Shown: positions 25,826-35,009, counted from the stretch's first letter. The stretch: DNA of 64,000 nucleotides from Bin5 sp022827195 (GCA_965208275.1 OZ242331.1:4030001-4094000), one strand, 5' to 3'. Translations and numbers: made by a program. Notes: generated from the letters alone by a model not told the origin.

Positions 25826-26977
25826 TCAGTCGACGCGGCCAAAGGCCAGCCTGGGGTCGGCCGCACGCACCTCGGCGGTGGGCAGGCCCAGCTCCCGGCG
25901 GACGATGTTGGTGCCCTGGACGAGGGCCACCATCTTGTAATAGGCGATGCGACGCGACAGTCCCTCACGTCCGAAGCCGCAGTCGGTGGTAATGATCAGG
26001 CGCTCGACGGGAATGTGCTCCAGCGCCTTGCGGATCAGGCCGGCCACGTCCTCTGCGCTCTCGACCTGGGTGCGCAGGTGGCTGATCACGCCAACGCCGA
26101 TCTTCTTGTCCGACCTCATGCGCCCGATCGCGGGCAGGTCCGACCCGCCGTGGCTGGCGCACTCAAAAGTGATGACATCGGCGTTCATTTCGAACATGGC
26201 CTCGAGGGCCGGTTCGTAGGAGGAGTCGCCCCCGGTGGTCTGCTGGGCGGGATTGCCCCAACAGGTGTGTGCCCAAATCTCGGTGTTGACGCCTTCCACC
26301 TGGCAATTGAAGGCCTCGGTCAGGAGGTCGAGGTCAGTGTCAGCATCGTTGACCGTAATGTGGTGGAGCGGTTCTTCGATCTGTATGATTGGGCAGCCGG
26401 CGTCCGCCAGCTGCCGGTACTCCCGGTTGGCGATGTCGGCCAGGTCAATCAGCAGGTCGCGGTAACTGTCGTAGGCCTCGTTGCGGATCATGTGCGAGAG
26501 GCTGTCGACGCTGATGGCGCCGAACTTGACCGGCTTGTCGGTCATGCGCTGCGTGACCTGCCATATCGCCGTATAGTGCCAGGGGCCGGGCGTGACCTTA
26601 TCGACCAGCGTGGGCTGCTGGTAGGCCTCCATCAGCTCCCAAAGGATTTTTCCCGGCTGCAAAAGTGATGTCCAGCGCTCGATGAGGTCGTTGGTGCCGC
26701 CGAACCCGCCAAGCCGTTCCAACGGATAGAAGAACCAGCCGCGGCCGCCGACGTCATTGTCAAAGCGGGCGTCGCCGTCGGTCACGATGTCCAGCCCTGC
26801 GCTGGTCTGGTCATGGATGTAGGCGCCGACCGCGTCCATGTACTGTTCGCGAAAGCTGCGGTCGCTGAGGGCCTGCTTGAAGGAACGCCCTTGCAGACTG
26901 TCGGTATACCACGACGGTCGCGGAATCGAACCGACGATGGCCGTCGGCAGGAGCATATCTTTGGTTGCACCGATCAT
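25826..26977 (-). CDS. MetE C-terminal-like (cobalamin-independent) methyltransferase
   Basis: A 383-residue TIM barrel of the cobalamin-independent methionine synthase family, catalytic half only. Likely zinc ligands are H237 and C239 in EIWAHTCWGNP and C333 in TTDCGFG; TDGD (67-70) and EEP (201-203) fit the folate and substrate sites. True MetE has an additional N-terminal barrel and is about 750 residues. Stand-alone proteins of this kind often use other methyl donors or have uncharacterised reactions. The gene sits between a glycosidase-like barrel and an HpaI aldolase, pointing to a catabolic rather than biosynthetic role. AGAGAGG precedes the ATG. Confidence 0.85.
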   Translation of the reverse strand: MIGATKDMLLPTAIVGSIPRPSWYTDSLQGRSFKQALSDRSFREQYMDAVGAYIHDQTSAGLDIVTDGDARFDNDVGGRGWFFYPLERLGGFGGTNDLIERWTSLLQPGKILWELMEAYQQPTLVDKVTPGPWHYTAIWQVTQRMTDKPVKFGAISVDSLSHMIRNEAYDSYRDLLIDLADIANREYRQLADAGCPIIQIEEPLHHITVNDADTDLDLLTEAFNCQVEGVNTEIWAHTCWGNPAQQTTGGDSSYEPALEAMFEMNADVITFECASHGGSDLPAIGRMRSDKKIGVGVISHLRTQVESAEDVAGLIRKALEHIPVERLIITTDCGFGREGLSRRIAYYKMVALVQGTNIVRRELGLPTAEVRAADPRLAFGRVD

Positions 26978-27022
26978 GGTTCGACCTCTCTTGTATGGAG
27001 CGTGTGGGCAACTATGTCGCCC

Positions 27023-28309
27023 TCAAAAGATGCCTTGCGTCTCCTGCAAAGCGGCGGTGGTCATGTCCGGCTCCCACAACCAGAGGCAGTAGCCTTCGAA
27101 CTCGTTACGGTCCAGCGCCGCAAACTTCTCACGCAAGCCGGCGAGGTCGCGGTTGTACAACCAGACCCAGGGATAGGAAGGGACCGTGACATCAAGCTTT
27201 CTCAGATAGCCCATCTGCCCGTCGATGATGGAAGCGTCGAAGGTGTTGCAGTAGTACAGCTGCTCGTCCAAGGAGGGACTAGGCTCGTAGATTGACGGCC
27301 CCTCTCCCGCGTCGAGGATCCGCCGCATATCCTCTCGCAGCGCGGCGGTCCTCGCAGGGCCGCCGGACGGGTTCAACTCATCGGCGATCATGGGCACGAT
27401 CGATCCGGTCAGGTAGTCGGGAAACTTGGGCGAAACCCAATCGAACAGGTGGTAGAGGGCAGCATAATCGGTGCCCAGTAGGTTGGCCGCCGAAGGAAGG
27501 AAGAAGTCCAGGCCGATTTTGAGGCCAGGGTTGAACTGGGCGGCTGCCTCGCGTGCGGCTGCGATGACCGTTCGCACAAACTGCGTCATGGAATCCATGC
27601 GAAAGGCCAGCCACTGCGCGATCTCAGGGCGCCCGAGCATGGCATTGAGCACAAGATTGGCCGGCGAGGAGAAGGCCGGACCGCCTGGCGGCGGCGCGGT
27701 TTTGAGTTCCTCGAGCAACGACGCGGCCGCGCGCTTCAAGGCCGGTAAATCGAGGCCGGCGGCCTGCGCTGCGTCGCGGCAGTGCGGACAGAAGCAGGTG
27801 AAGAGGGAACCGAAACCGTTATGCGGCCAGAGCGGATACTCGACGTGGTTTACTTCCAACAGGTCGGCCTGCGGCCAGGCTGCCACCGCGCTGCGGGCGA
27901 CCCCGACCGCGTATTGGACGGTAGCGGGATTGTTGGGACAGGCCCAGATCAGATTGTCAAACGGCAGATCATAAAACGACGGCTGGACAAGCGCCTGGTT
28001 TCGCAGCCCAGCCATCTCTTCAGTATATGCAAACAGGGGGGAAAAGTGGCAGCCGATCTGAAACCCCTTGGCTCTCGCCAGGTCCAGCAGGCCGGAAAAC
28101 GCGTCGAACTCTGCTTCGCCCACGACAGGCACGGGCGGCCCAAGCTCGCCGAAGCCGTCGGCGGACGGCAGCAACAACCGGTCCCCATGCGGCGAGTTGG
28201 ACCACACGTAGACCAGCAAAGTGTCGATTGTGGTAAATTCGGTCAGATCATCGAGCACGCGTTCCAGCTCGCGCTCGAACAACGACCAATACAGGAACAC
28301 GGCCCTCAT
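27023..28309 (-). CDS. Uncharacterised TIM-barrel protein, glycoside-hydrolase-like
   Basis: A 428-residue protein without signal peptide. It begins on a beta-strand (MRAVFLYWSLFERELERVLDD), has IGCHFSPLFAY, IWACPNNPATVQYAV, LLEVNHVEYPLWPHNG and a cysteine cluster CFCPHC (172-177), then IGLDFFLPSA and GYCLWLWEPDM near the end. Such spacing of strands and acidic residues, with a CxCxxC loop, is typical of putative glycoside hydrolases of unclassified families. AGAAGGGAG precedes the ATG. First gene of an operon with the MetE-like protein (45 nt) and the aldolase. Reaction and substrate unknown. Confidence 0.65.
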   Translation of the reverse strand: MRAVFLYWSLFERELERVLDDLTEFTTIDTLLVYVWSNSPHGDRLLLPSADGFGELGPPVPVVGEAEFDAFSGLLDLARAKGFQIGCHFSPLFAYTEEMAGLRNQALVQPSFYDLPFDNLIWACPNNPATVQYAVGVARSAVAAWPQADLLEVNHVEYPLWPHNGFGSLFTCFCPHCRDAAQAAGLDLPALKRAAASLLEELKTAPPPGGPAFSSPANLVLNAMLGRPEIAQWLAFRMDSMTQFVRTVIAAAREAAAQFNPGLKIGLDFFLPSAANLLGTDYAALYHLFDWVSPKFPDYLTGSIVPMIADELNPSGGPARTAALREDMRRILDAGEGPSIYEPSPSLDEQLYYCNTFDASIIDGQMGYLRKLDVTVPSYPWVWLYNRDLAGLREKFAALDRNEFEGYCLWLWEPDMTTAALQETQGIF

Positions 28310-28671
28310 TGCAACTCCCTTCTGCCGCTCATGCGGTCTGGATTCCCTTCAAGGCTTTCCATGCGAGCCAGGGATTCGGTATCAACTGTTGCCTGAAATG
28401 CGGCGGACCACCTTTCTACGGCCTCCATTCTACTCCACCAACCCCGTGCGATCAATGCTCTGCAAAAGTGGCGTTGTGCGACGATGCTAAGGACGGATAC
28501 AGGTTTGATCCGACTGCAGTTAGGCAATCATGACGATGGTATCGCCTTTGCTGAGAAGACAGATGAAAAGTGTAAGCAAACTCGCTCGTAACTGTGGGGC
28601 TGAATAGGCACGACGATGATTCAACGACCCCGTGAGGAGCGCAAAGAACGAACTTCGCGTTGTAATGTGGT
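28310..28671. other. Intergenic stretch between two minus-strand units
   Basis: No gene is visible. It holds the upstream region of the catabolic operon (ending at 28309) and follows the end of the glycosyltransferase unit. No clear terminator or consensus promoter was identified. Confidence 0.5.
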
Positions 28672-29517
28672 CTATCGCCGCGCCCGTTCCAACAGGACCA
28701 GCAGCGCGAACAGCGGCAGCGTCGTCATGCGGCGCCAGCGCCAGGGCTGGCGGACAAGCCGGAAGAGCCACTCGAGGCCGAGCCCCTGCATCCAAAGCGG
28801 GGCACGCGGGGTGACACCGGCGACGAAATCGAAGGCGCCGCCCACGCCCATCGCCACCGCGACCGGCAACTCGTCCCTGTGTTGGTGAATCCAGATGTCC
28901 TGGCGCGGATGCCCGTAGGCGACGAACAGAAGGTCGGCACGCGCGGCGGCCAGACGTTGACGGATCTGCGCCCAGTCGCCTTCAGCGGGCGAACCCGCGA
29001 ATGTCCCGGCAACTTGTAGACCCGGGTAGAGACGCGCCAGCGCCGCGGCAGCGCGCTCCGCCACGCCGGCGGCCGCGCCGAGGTAGAATACCCGCCACCC
29101 CTGTACAGCCGCCCGTTCGCTCAGGCGGTAAATTGCGTCGGAACCGGTCACGCGCTCGTCGAGGCGTACCCCTGCCCGCCGCGCGGCCCACAACACGCCG
29201 ACCCCGTCCGGCGTACAGAGATCGGCTGCGGCCAGCGTCCGGCTGAAGACGGGACGCCGGCGCGCTTCGATGATGAACTCAGGGTTTACGGTGCAGACCT
29301 GGCGTGTCGAACGGGAGGAGTGCGCCTGCACGCCGCTGCCTTCATCCTCCGTACAGTTGACCGCGGACAGATTGGCGTTCTCTCTCTTCTCGCTTCGCGC
29401 TCTCGATTGCTCGATCCAGCCGCCGATGAGATCGAGAGTCCGGGGGAAATCGACGCAGTCGACGCGTACGTCCAGAATTCGCACCGCCTCCAGTTCCGGT
29501 TCCTGCACCGAACTCAC
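28672..29517 (-). CDS. WecG/TagA/CpsF-family glycosyltransferase
   Basis: A 281-residue glycosyltransferase (GT26) transferring N-acetylmannosamine-type sugars onto a lipid-linked acceptor. Family motifs: VCTVNPEFIIEARRRP, ADLCTPDGVGVLWAAR, VTGSDAIYRLSERAA, FYLGAAAGVAERAA, VAYGHPRQDIWI and GVGGAFDFVAGVTPRAP. GTG at 29517 overlaps the TGA of the upstream GT4 gene (GTGA), with GGAGG upstream, so translational coupling is likely. A hydrophilic insert of about 30 residues (following SRARSEKRENANLSAVN) interrupts the normally short link before the first strand. The enzyme should take part in exopolysaccharide or cell-surface glycan assembly. Confidence 0.9.
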   Translation of the reverse strand: MSSVQEPELEAVRILDVRVDCVDFPRTLDLIGGWIEQSRARSEKRENANLSAVNCTEDEGSGVQAHSSRSTRQVCTVNPEFIIEARRRPVFSRTLAAADLCTPDGVGVLWAARRAGVRLDERVTGSDAIYRLSERAAVQGWRVFYLGAAAGVAERAAAALARLYPGLQVAGTFAGSPAEGDWAQIRQRLAAARADLLFVAYGHPRQDIWIHQHRDELPVAVAMGVGGAFDFVAGVTPRAPLWMQGLGLEWLFRLVRQPWRWRRMTTLPLFALLVLLERARR

Positions 29518-30680
29518 CCCCTGCCGGCCGCCTCCTCGAGCACGGCCAGCGTCTCTCTGGCCGCCTTTTCCCACGAAAAACGCTTGACGTTCTCATAGCC
29601 CTTGGCGATCAGCTCCTGGCGCAGGGCTTCATCCTGGCTCAGGCGCAGCATGGCCGCCGCGATCGCGTCGACATCATGCGGATCGACCAGCAAGGCGGCA
29701 TCGCCGGCGATTTCGGGCAGGGCGGAGTTGTTGGCGCACATGACGGCGGCTCCTGTGGTCTGGGCTTCGAGCACGGGCAGGCCGAAACCCTCGAATAAGG
29801 ACGGGAAAACAAAGAAAAGTGCGGCGCGCATCAGCCCGGCCACGGCCCCGTCAGGCAGGTAGCCGGGAAAATGGACGCGGTCGGCGAGTCCCTTGGCAGC
29901 GACAAGCCGCTCGTACTCCTGGCTCAACCAGCCCCAGCGCCCGACCAGCACCAGGTCCCAGCCGATCTGCTGCTGCTGGGTCAGCCGCTCGAAGGCCTCG
30001 ATCAGGCGCAACAGATTCTTGCGCGGCTGGATCGTGCCGACGTAGAGGGCAAAGGGCCGCTCGTAGACCGGCGCACGGTCACGATCTTCTCCCGCCGCGG
30101 AGACCGCTCGCGTCGGCGCCTCATGAACGACGCGGATCTTGGCCTCCGGCACGCGGTAAAATCGCTGCAGATCGCTGGCCGTCTGCCGGCTGACCGCGAT
30201 GACGCGGCGGGCGGCGGCCGCGCTCCAGCGCGTCGACAGCTCCAGGTAGAGCCGCTGCAACGCGGTGTGGGAGCCGGGGAAGTAGCGATAGCCGGTGTCG
30301 TGCAGCGTAACGACGGTGGCCGGCAAAAGGCGTCCTGGAAGGAACGGCACAACGTGGGCCGGCACAAAGAGCACGTGCGGCGGCCGGCGGCTGACCTCCC
30401 AGGCGAGCTTCCGGTGGGTCCACAGCCATCTGCCGGGCAGCGTGCGAACGGTCAGTGCGCGCGGGTTGCAGGCCGGTGGTGCGTCGCCGTGCAGCGCGTG
30501 CGCGGCCGGCGCTTTCGGTGCATAGACGCGGTAGGCGAAGCGATCGCAACGCGCGGCGAGCATGTGGCCGATGATCTGGCGCGAATAGCGCTCGGTCCCG
30601 GTCGGCTCGGGCCGCAGACTGCGCGAGGCGTCGATACCGATGCAGAGCGGTGCGGCCGGTTCAGGCAACTGCTCAGACAC
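29514..30680 (-). CDS. Glycosyltransferase family 4 protein
   Basis: A 388-residue retaining GT-B glycosyltransferase. The N-terminal domain has IGIDASRSLRPEPTGTERYS and VVTLHDTGYRYFPGSH; the C-terminal GT1/GT4 domain has FALYVGTIQPRKNLLRLIEAF, GYLPDGAVAGLMRAA and the catalytic FEGFGLPVLEAQTTGAAV. It most resembles mannosyl/rhamnosyltransferases of surface polysaccharide synthesis. GTG at 30680 overlaps the end of tsaC by 8 nt and follows AGAGG; an ATG further upstream would overlap more. The gene lies between tsaC and the WecG-type gene in a tightly packed operon. Confidence 0.9.
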   Translation of the reverse strand: MSEQLPEPAAPLCIGIDASRSLRPEPTGTERYSRQIIGHMLAARCDRFAYRVYAPKAPAAHALHGDAPPACNPRALTVRTLPGRWLWTHRKLAWEVSRRPPHVLFVPAHVVPFLPGRLLPATVVTLHDTGYRYFPGSHTALQRLYLELSTRWSAAAARRVIAVSRQTASDLQRFYRVPEAKIRVVHEAPTRAVSAAGEDRDRAPVYERPFALYVGTIQPRKNLLRLIEAFERLTQQQQIGWDLVLVGRWGWLSQEYERLVAAKGLADRVHFPGYLPDGAVAGLMRAALFFVFPSLFEGFGLPVLEAQTTGAAVMCANNSALPEIAGDAALLVDPHDVDAIAAAMLRLSQDEALRQELIAKGYENVKRFSWEKAARETLAVLEEAAGRG

Positions 30681-31347
30681 GTGGACGGCCTCTTTGCCGG
30701 GTCGTACCGCATCCACCCACTTCCTCAACGGCGCAGACGGCTGCCAGCGCCTCCTGCCCCAACGGGCCCGGCCGCAGCAGTTCGGGCTGTGCGGCGCTCA
30801 GATCCAAGACCGTGCTGGGCTCGGCGAGCGGCGTCGGTCCGGCATCGACGAGCAGGGGGATGCGGCCTTTCAGCTGCTCCAGCACGGCCGCGGCGGTTGC
30901 GCAGGGGGGCGCGCCGCTGCGGTTGGCGCTGGAGGAGGCCAGCGGGCCGACACAGCGGGCCAGCGCCTGGAGAAAGGGCTGCGCGGGTAGGCGCACGCCG
31001 ACGGTCCCCTTTCCCGCGGTGAGTGCGGTCGGAAGGTGCGGCTGCGCCGGCAGCACGAGGGTGAGCGGGCCGGGCCAGTAGCGCTCCATCAGCAGCCGGG
31101 CCGGCGGCGGAAGCGGCCCCTCGACGACCGCCCGCGCCTGTTGAACGTCCCCCAGGAGAACGGGCAGCGCCTTTTCGGCAGGCCGCTCCTTCACAGCGAA
31201 CAGGCCGTCGATCGCCGCGGCGTCGCTGCAGAGACAGACCAGGCCGTAGACCGTATCGGTCGGCACGCCGATCACCGCCCCCTGATCCAGCGCGGCGGCG
31301 GCACGCGCCAGCGCGCCCGTTTCGTCAGCCGCTAGAACGACCGTCAT
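30673..31347 (-). CDS. tsaC: L-threonylcarbamoyladenylate synthase (YrdC/Sua5 family)
   Basis: A 224-residue enzyme making threonylcarbamoyl-AMP from threonine, bicarbonate and ATP, the first step of the t6A37 modification of tRNAs reading ANN codons. YrdC motifs are complete: VIGVPTDTVYGLVCL, FAVKERPAEKALPVLL, YWPGPLTLVLPA, TVGVRLPAQPF and LASSSANRSGAPP. It has a short C-terminal extension but lacks the separate Sua5 domain. ATG at 31347 is preceded by GCGGAG. It is the first gene of an overlapping operon with two glycosyltransferases, an unusual pairing without obvious functional link. Confidence 0.93.
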   Translation of the reverse strand: MTVVLAADETGALARAAAALDQGAVIGVPTDTVYGLVCLCSDAAAIDGLFAVKERPAEKALPVLLGDVQQARAVVEGPLPPPARLLMERYWPGPLTLVLPAQPHLPTALTAGKGTVGVRLPAQPFLQALARCVGPLASSSANRSGAPPCATAAAVLEQLKGRIPLLVDAGPTPLAEPSTVLDLSAAQPELLRPGPLGQEALAAVCAVEEVGGCGTTRQRGRPRV

Positions 31348-31502
31348 CGACTCTGCTCCGCTTCAAATCGCAGTTGCCCACCGTATAGCCACTGCGTCGG
31401 CAGGCGTTCGGGCAGTCGCCGGTGCCTGCGCTATGATTTTTGCTTTCTGGTGGCACGTGTATACTACTGATGGCTTAAGCGTACGTCAACAATGACAGCG
31501 AG

Positions 31503-32369
31503 ATGAAGAGCGAATCCCCATTTGACGATCTGCTCGCGCTCGTCAAGGGCGCGGGCGATCTGGCCACGGGCGTGGCGTGGCGGCTGCATCGCTGCGGCAT
31601 TCCGGTTGTGATGACCGAGTTGCCGCGCCCGCTGACGGTGCGGCGCGCGGTCGCCTTCGCCCAAGCCGTGTACGACGATGAGCACGAAGTGGAAGGGGTC
31701 ACCGCCCGCAGGGCCCTGGTTGCGGATGTACCGGAGGTGCTGGAAGCGGGTGAGATCCCGGTCCTTGTCGACCCGGAGACCGAGGCCATCGACGAACTGG
31801 CGCCGTCCGCGGTTGTCGACGCAATTCTGGCCAAATGCAATACCGGCACCACGCTGGAGAGCGCGCCGTTCGTGGTCGCGCTGGGGCCGGGTTTCGAGGC
31901 CGGCGTCGACTGCCACGTGGTGATCGAGACCAACCGCGGGCACAATCTGGGACGGGCGCTCTGGGAAGGCGCGGCCGAAGCGGATACCGGCTCACCCGGC
32001 GCTCTGCCCGGGCTTGATGCGGTGGCGACGCGGGTGCTGCGCGCGCCGGTGGCAGGCCGCTTGCACGCATTGGCGCGCATCGGCGACCGCTTGGCCGCGG
32101 CGCAGCCCTTTGGCAAAGTTGGGCAGGCCGGCGGCGAGGAGACGACTTTGCTGGCGCCCTTCGACGGCGTACTGCGCGGCCTGATCCACGAGAGCGTTCC
32201 CCTCCAGGCCGACCTCAAAATCGGCGATCTCGATCCGCGCTGTAAGCCCGCGCACGCCTTCTGTATCTCCGACAAGTCGCTGGCGGTGGGGGGTGGCGTG
32301 TTGGAGGCGTTTCTGCACTGGCATTTCGGCAGAATCGACGACACAGTAACCGAGGAGCTGGGATTCTGA
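31503..32369 (+). CDS. yqeB: YqeB-like selenium-dependent molybdenum hydroxylase accessory protein
   Basis: A 288-residue protein of the EF2563 family, associated in other genomes with selenium-dependent molybdenum hydroxylases. Features: a dinucleotide-binding-like start (LVKGAGDLATGVAWRLHRCG), VVMTELPRPLTVRRAVAFA, VDAILAKCNTGTT, FVVALGPGFEAGVDCHVVIE and ETNRGHNLGR, closing with AFCISDKSLAVGGGVLEAFL. No molybdenum hydroxylase, SelD or YqeC gene is present in the window, so its partners must be elsewhere. A TATACT box lies at 31460-31465, about 40 nt upstream. The family call is confident; the exact biochemical step is not known. Confidence 0.85.
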   Translation: MKSESPFDDLLALVKGAGDLATGVAWRLHRCGIPVVMTELPRPLTVRRAVAFAQAVYDDEHEVEGVTARRALVADVPEVLEAGEIPVLVDPETEAIDELAPSAVVDAILAKCNTGTTLESAPFVVALGPGFEAGVDCHVVIETNRGHNLGRALWEGAAEADTGSPGALPGLDAVATRVLRAPVAGRLHALARIGDRLAAAQPFGKVGQAGGEETTLLAPFDGVLRGLIHESVPLQADLKIGDLDPRCKPAHAFCISDKSLAVGGGVLEAFLHWHFGRIDDTVTEELGF

Positions 32370-32442
32370 TGAATGGCAGCTGCCTCAGGTCCCGTTTACG
32401 ACTGTCTGAACACTGATCTGCAAGAGCGGAATGCGGTCAATC

Positions 32443-32470
32443 CACGAAGGACACGAAGTTGCACGAAGAA
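32443..32470. repeat. Short CACGAAG repeat cluster
   Basis: Three CACGAAG units occur within 28 bases (32443-32470) in the gap between the YqeB-like gene and cofE. Such CACGAAGGACACGAAG-type sequences occur as dispersed intergenic repeats in some bacteria; function unknown. Confidence 0.55.
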
Positions 32471-32596
32471 TACCTTTCTTGATTGACACTGTTCAAGGCG
32501 GCCGGTCACGGAGCCGGCAGGAAACGGTCTGATTTTGCATGCAGGCGTCCAGCTTGCGCCACTTTTTGAACGGTCTTCTCTAAATTCCCATGCAAT

Positions 32597-33391
32597 ATGT
32601 CTATGCAAACTAATCAACGCCCAGAGCAGGGAGGCATCCAGATCCTTCCGGTCCCGGGCATCCCGCTGGTGCAAGCGGGCGACGATGTGGCCGCGCTCTT
32701 AGTCGAAGCGGCCGAGGCAGCGGGCATTCCTCTGCGCACGGGCGATATCCTGGTGGTGGCGCAGAAGATCGTGAGCAAGGCCGAAGGGCGGCTGGTGCGG
32801 CTGACGCAGGTGGAGCCGAACGAAGAGGCGGTCCGGCTGGCAGAAGAGACGGGCAAGGACGCGCGCGTGGTGCAGGCGGTCCTGGACGACAGCGCCGCGG
32901 TCATCCGCGCACGCGAGGGCGTGCTGATCGTCGAGCAAAGCAGCGGCTGGGTCTGCGCCCATGCCGGGCTGGACCACTCCAACGTGGCGCCGGAGGAGGA
33001 GGAGACGGTAGCGCTGCTGCCGGCCGACGCCGATGCCAGCGCCGGCGAGATCCGCAGCGGCATCGGGAAACGGACGGGTGCTGCGGTCGCGGTCCTGATC
33101 AGCGACAGCCATGGACGTCCGTGGAGAATGGGGACGGTCGGGGTCTGCATCGGCTGTTCCGGGCTGCCGGCGGTCTGGGATCAACGCGGACTGACCGACC
33201 TCTACGGATACGAGCTGCGGGCGAGCGAGGAGTGCATTGCCGATGAGCTGTGCGCGGCCGCGTCGCTGGTGATGGGGCAGAGCGGCGAGGGGCGCCCGGC
33301 CGCGATCATACGCGGCTACGGGCCGCCCGGCGTGCCGAATACGTCGGCGCGTGCGATACAGCGTCCGGCAGAAAAGGATCTGTTCCGTTGA
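32597..33391 (+). CDS. cofE: Coenzyme F420-0:L-glutamate ligase
   Basis: A 264-residue enzyme adding glutamate to F420-0, with GTP as energy donor. CofE motifs: LPVPGIPLVQAGDDVAALL, GDILVVAQKIVSKAEGR (nucleotide/substrate site), DHSNVAPEEEETVALLP, VLISDSHGRPWRMGTVGVCIG and GLTDLYGYELRASEECIADELC. Length matches single-domain CofE without an FbiB nitroreductase part. The presence of F420 is known for Chloroflexota relatives and Actinobacteria; other cof genes are not in this window. ATG at 32597 has no strong ribosome-binding site; the ATG at 32603 is an alternative. Confidence 0.9.
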   Translation: MSMQTNQRPEQGGIQILPVPGIPLVQAGDDVAALLVEAAEAAGIPLRTGDILVVAQKIVSKAEGRLVRLTQVEPNEEAVRLAEETGKDARVVQAVLDDSAAVIRAREGVLIVEQSSGWVCAHAGLDHSNVAPEEEETVALLPADADASAGEIRSGIGKRTGAAVAVLISDSHGRPWRMGTVGVCIGCSGLPAVWDQRGLTDLYGYELRASEECIADELCAAASLVMGQSGEGRPAAIIRGYGPPGVPNTSARAIQRPAEKDLFR

Positions 33392-33467
33392 GGAGTCCAA
33401 CCGTGGTGGCCAGCGGCCGGCCGCGGTTTCCCGCGGTAAGTAAGGCAGCGGCCGCGACTGGCTGAAG

Positions 33468-33539
33468 TACCCCCGACAGGATTCGAACCTGTGCTCCCGG
33501 CTCCGGAGGCCGATGCTCTATCCACTGAGCTACGGGGGC
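33468..33539 (-). tRNA. tRNA-Arg, anticodon CCG
   Basis: A 72-nt cloverleaf on the minus strand: acceptor GCCCCCG with CGGGGGT, D stem GCTC/GAGC, anticodon loop CTCCGGA (anticodon CCG, reading CGG) and T loop TTCGAAT. CCA is not encoded. A possible weak promoter (TTGCTC, 18 nt, TATCGT) lies upstream at 33568-33597. Confidence 0.93.
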
Positions 33540-33800
33540 ATGAAACGGGCGGGCTGCTGCTACGATGACGATACCATAGCAGCCGCTTTCTGAGCAAATG
33601 ATGCCCTGGAAGTGCCCCCCGCGCAGGCGCGCGGCAGACTGTCGGATAACGGCTGTTGGCGCGAATGCAGATGACATTCCGGCCTCGCTGTGCTATCATC
33701 AAAATTGATTGGCTCCGATCCCGCAGGCCGCAGTTGCCCATCTCAACAATCAGAAGTGATCAGCAATAATTACTAGAATCTCTCTCAGGAACACGCCACC

Positions 33801-35009
33801 GTGTCAACTTCAGCAGCCGTTCGGGTACAGTCCTTCGGCACGACCGTTTTCGCCGAGTATTCAGCAATGTCGCTCGAATACGATGCAATCAATCTGGGCC
33901 AGGGGTTTCCCGATTTCCCCGCGCCCGATTTCGTTATCGAGGCCGCTCGCAACGCGCTCGCTGCCGGCCACAATCAGTACGCGCGCAGCGCGGGTCATCC
34001 CCGACTGGTCAACGCCCTAGCCGCCGTCTACAGCCCGGTCTTCGGCCGCGAGTTGGACCCGATGACGCAGATCGTGGTGACCACGGGTGCGACCGAGGGG
34101 ATCTTCGCGACCGTTCAGGGCGTGGTCGATCCCGGCGACGAGGTGATCCTGATTGAGCCGTTCTATGACAGCTACCCGGCATCGGTCATCATGGCCGGCG
34201 GTACGCCGATCTACATTCCTCTGCGCCCCGCGCCGGGCGCGGCCAGCTCGGCCGACTGGCGCATCGACATGGAGGAGCTGCGCGCCGCGATCAACGAGAA
34301 GACCAAGCTGATCATCATCAATACGCCGCTCAATCCGGTCGGTAAGATGTACAGCCGCGAGGAGCTGCTCGACCTTGCCGAGGTGGCGCAGGAGCATGAT
34401 CTACTGGTGCTCAGCGACGAAGTGTACGAGTGGATGACCTACGACGGGACCCCGCACGTGCGCATTGCTACGCTGCCCGGCATGTGGGAGCGGACCATCA
34501 CGCTGGGCAGCGCCGGCAAGACATTTTCAGTCACCGGCTGGAAGATCGGCTGGGCCATTGCACCGGAACCGCTGGCGCACGCGGTGCTGATGGCACACCA
34601 GTGGATCCCGTTTGCCGTGACGACGCCGCTGCAGGAAGCGGTCGGCGCGGCCTTTGAACAGGTCGACGAGCGCAACTATCTCAGCGAATTGAGCGAGATG
34701 TACCAGGACAAGCGCGAGATCCTGCTGTCGGCGCTGAACGACGTTGGATTCCCGCCGGTGACGCCGCAGGGCAGCTACTTCATCCTCGTGGACACGACCG
34801 ACCTCGACGCGCCTCTGCCGACCGACGACCTGCGCGATGTGCAGATCTGCCGCTGGCTGACCAAGGAGATCGGCGTGACCGCGATTCCCCCCTCAGCTTT
34901 CTACAGCGCCGAACACAGCCACCTGGCCGCAAACGTCGCCCGCTTCTGCTTCTGCAAAACGGACTCAATCCTGGAAGCCGCCGCGACCCGGCTGCGCGCC
35001 AATCTGTAA
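33801..35009 (+). CDS. PLP-dependent class I/II aminotransferase
   Basis: A 402-residue fold-type I aminotransferase close to the methionine/kynurenine aminotransferase group (YbdL/KAT-like). Signatures: INLGQGFPDFPAPDFV, QIVVTTGATEGIFATVQGV, IINTPLNPVGKMYSREEL, LLVLSDEVYEWMTYDG and the PLP-lysine in TLGSAGKTFSVTGWKIGW, with the carboxylate-binding arginine in VARFCFCK. GTG at 33801 follows AGGA. It is followed 82 nt later by a leucyl aminopeptidase, suggesting amino-acid salvage from peptides. Substrate preference is inferred from family only. Confidence 0.93.
   Translation: MSTSAAVRVQSFGTTVFAEYSAMSLEYDAINLGQGFPDFPAPDFVIEAARNALAAGHNQYARSAGHPRLVNALAAVYSPVFGRELDPMTQIVVTTGATEGIFATVQGVVDPGDEVILIEPFYDSYPASVIMAGGTPIYIPLRPAPGAASSADWRIDMEELRAAINEKTKLIIINTPLNPVGKMYSREELLDLAEVAQEHDLLVLSDEVYEWMTYDGTPHVRIATLPGMWERTITLGSAGKTFSVTGWKIGWAIAPEPLAHAVLMAHQWIPFAVTTPLQEAVGAAFEQVDERNYLSELSEMYQDKREILLSALNDVGFPPVTPQGSYFILVDTTDLDAPLPTDDLRDVQICRWLTKEIGVTAIPPSAFYSAEHSHLAANVARFCFCKTDSILEAAATRLRANL

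Noticed and set aside
32443..32470. CRISPR array
   Set aside because: Three 7-base units without spacers are far too short; no cas genes and no regular repeat-spacer pattern exist anywhere in the window.
31503..33391. A selenium or molybdenum hydroxylase operon together with F420 genes
   Set aside because: Only the YqeB-like and CofE genes are present, 227 nt apart and separated by repeats; no hydroxylase, SelD or other cof gene is visible.
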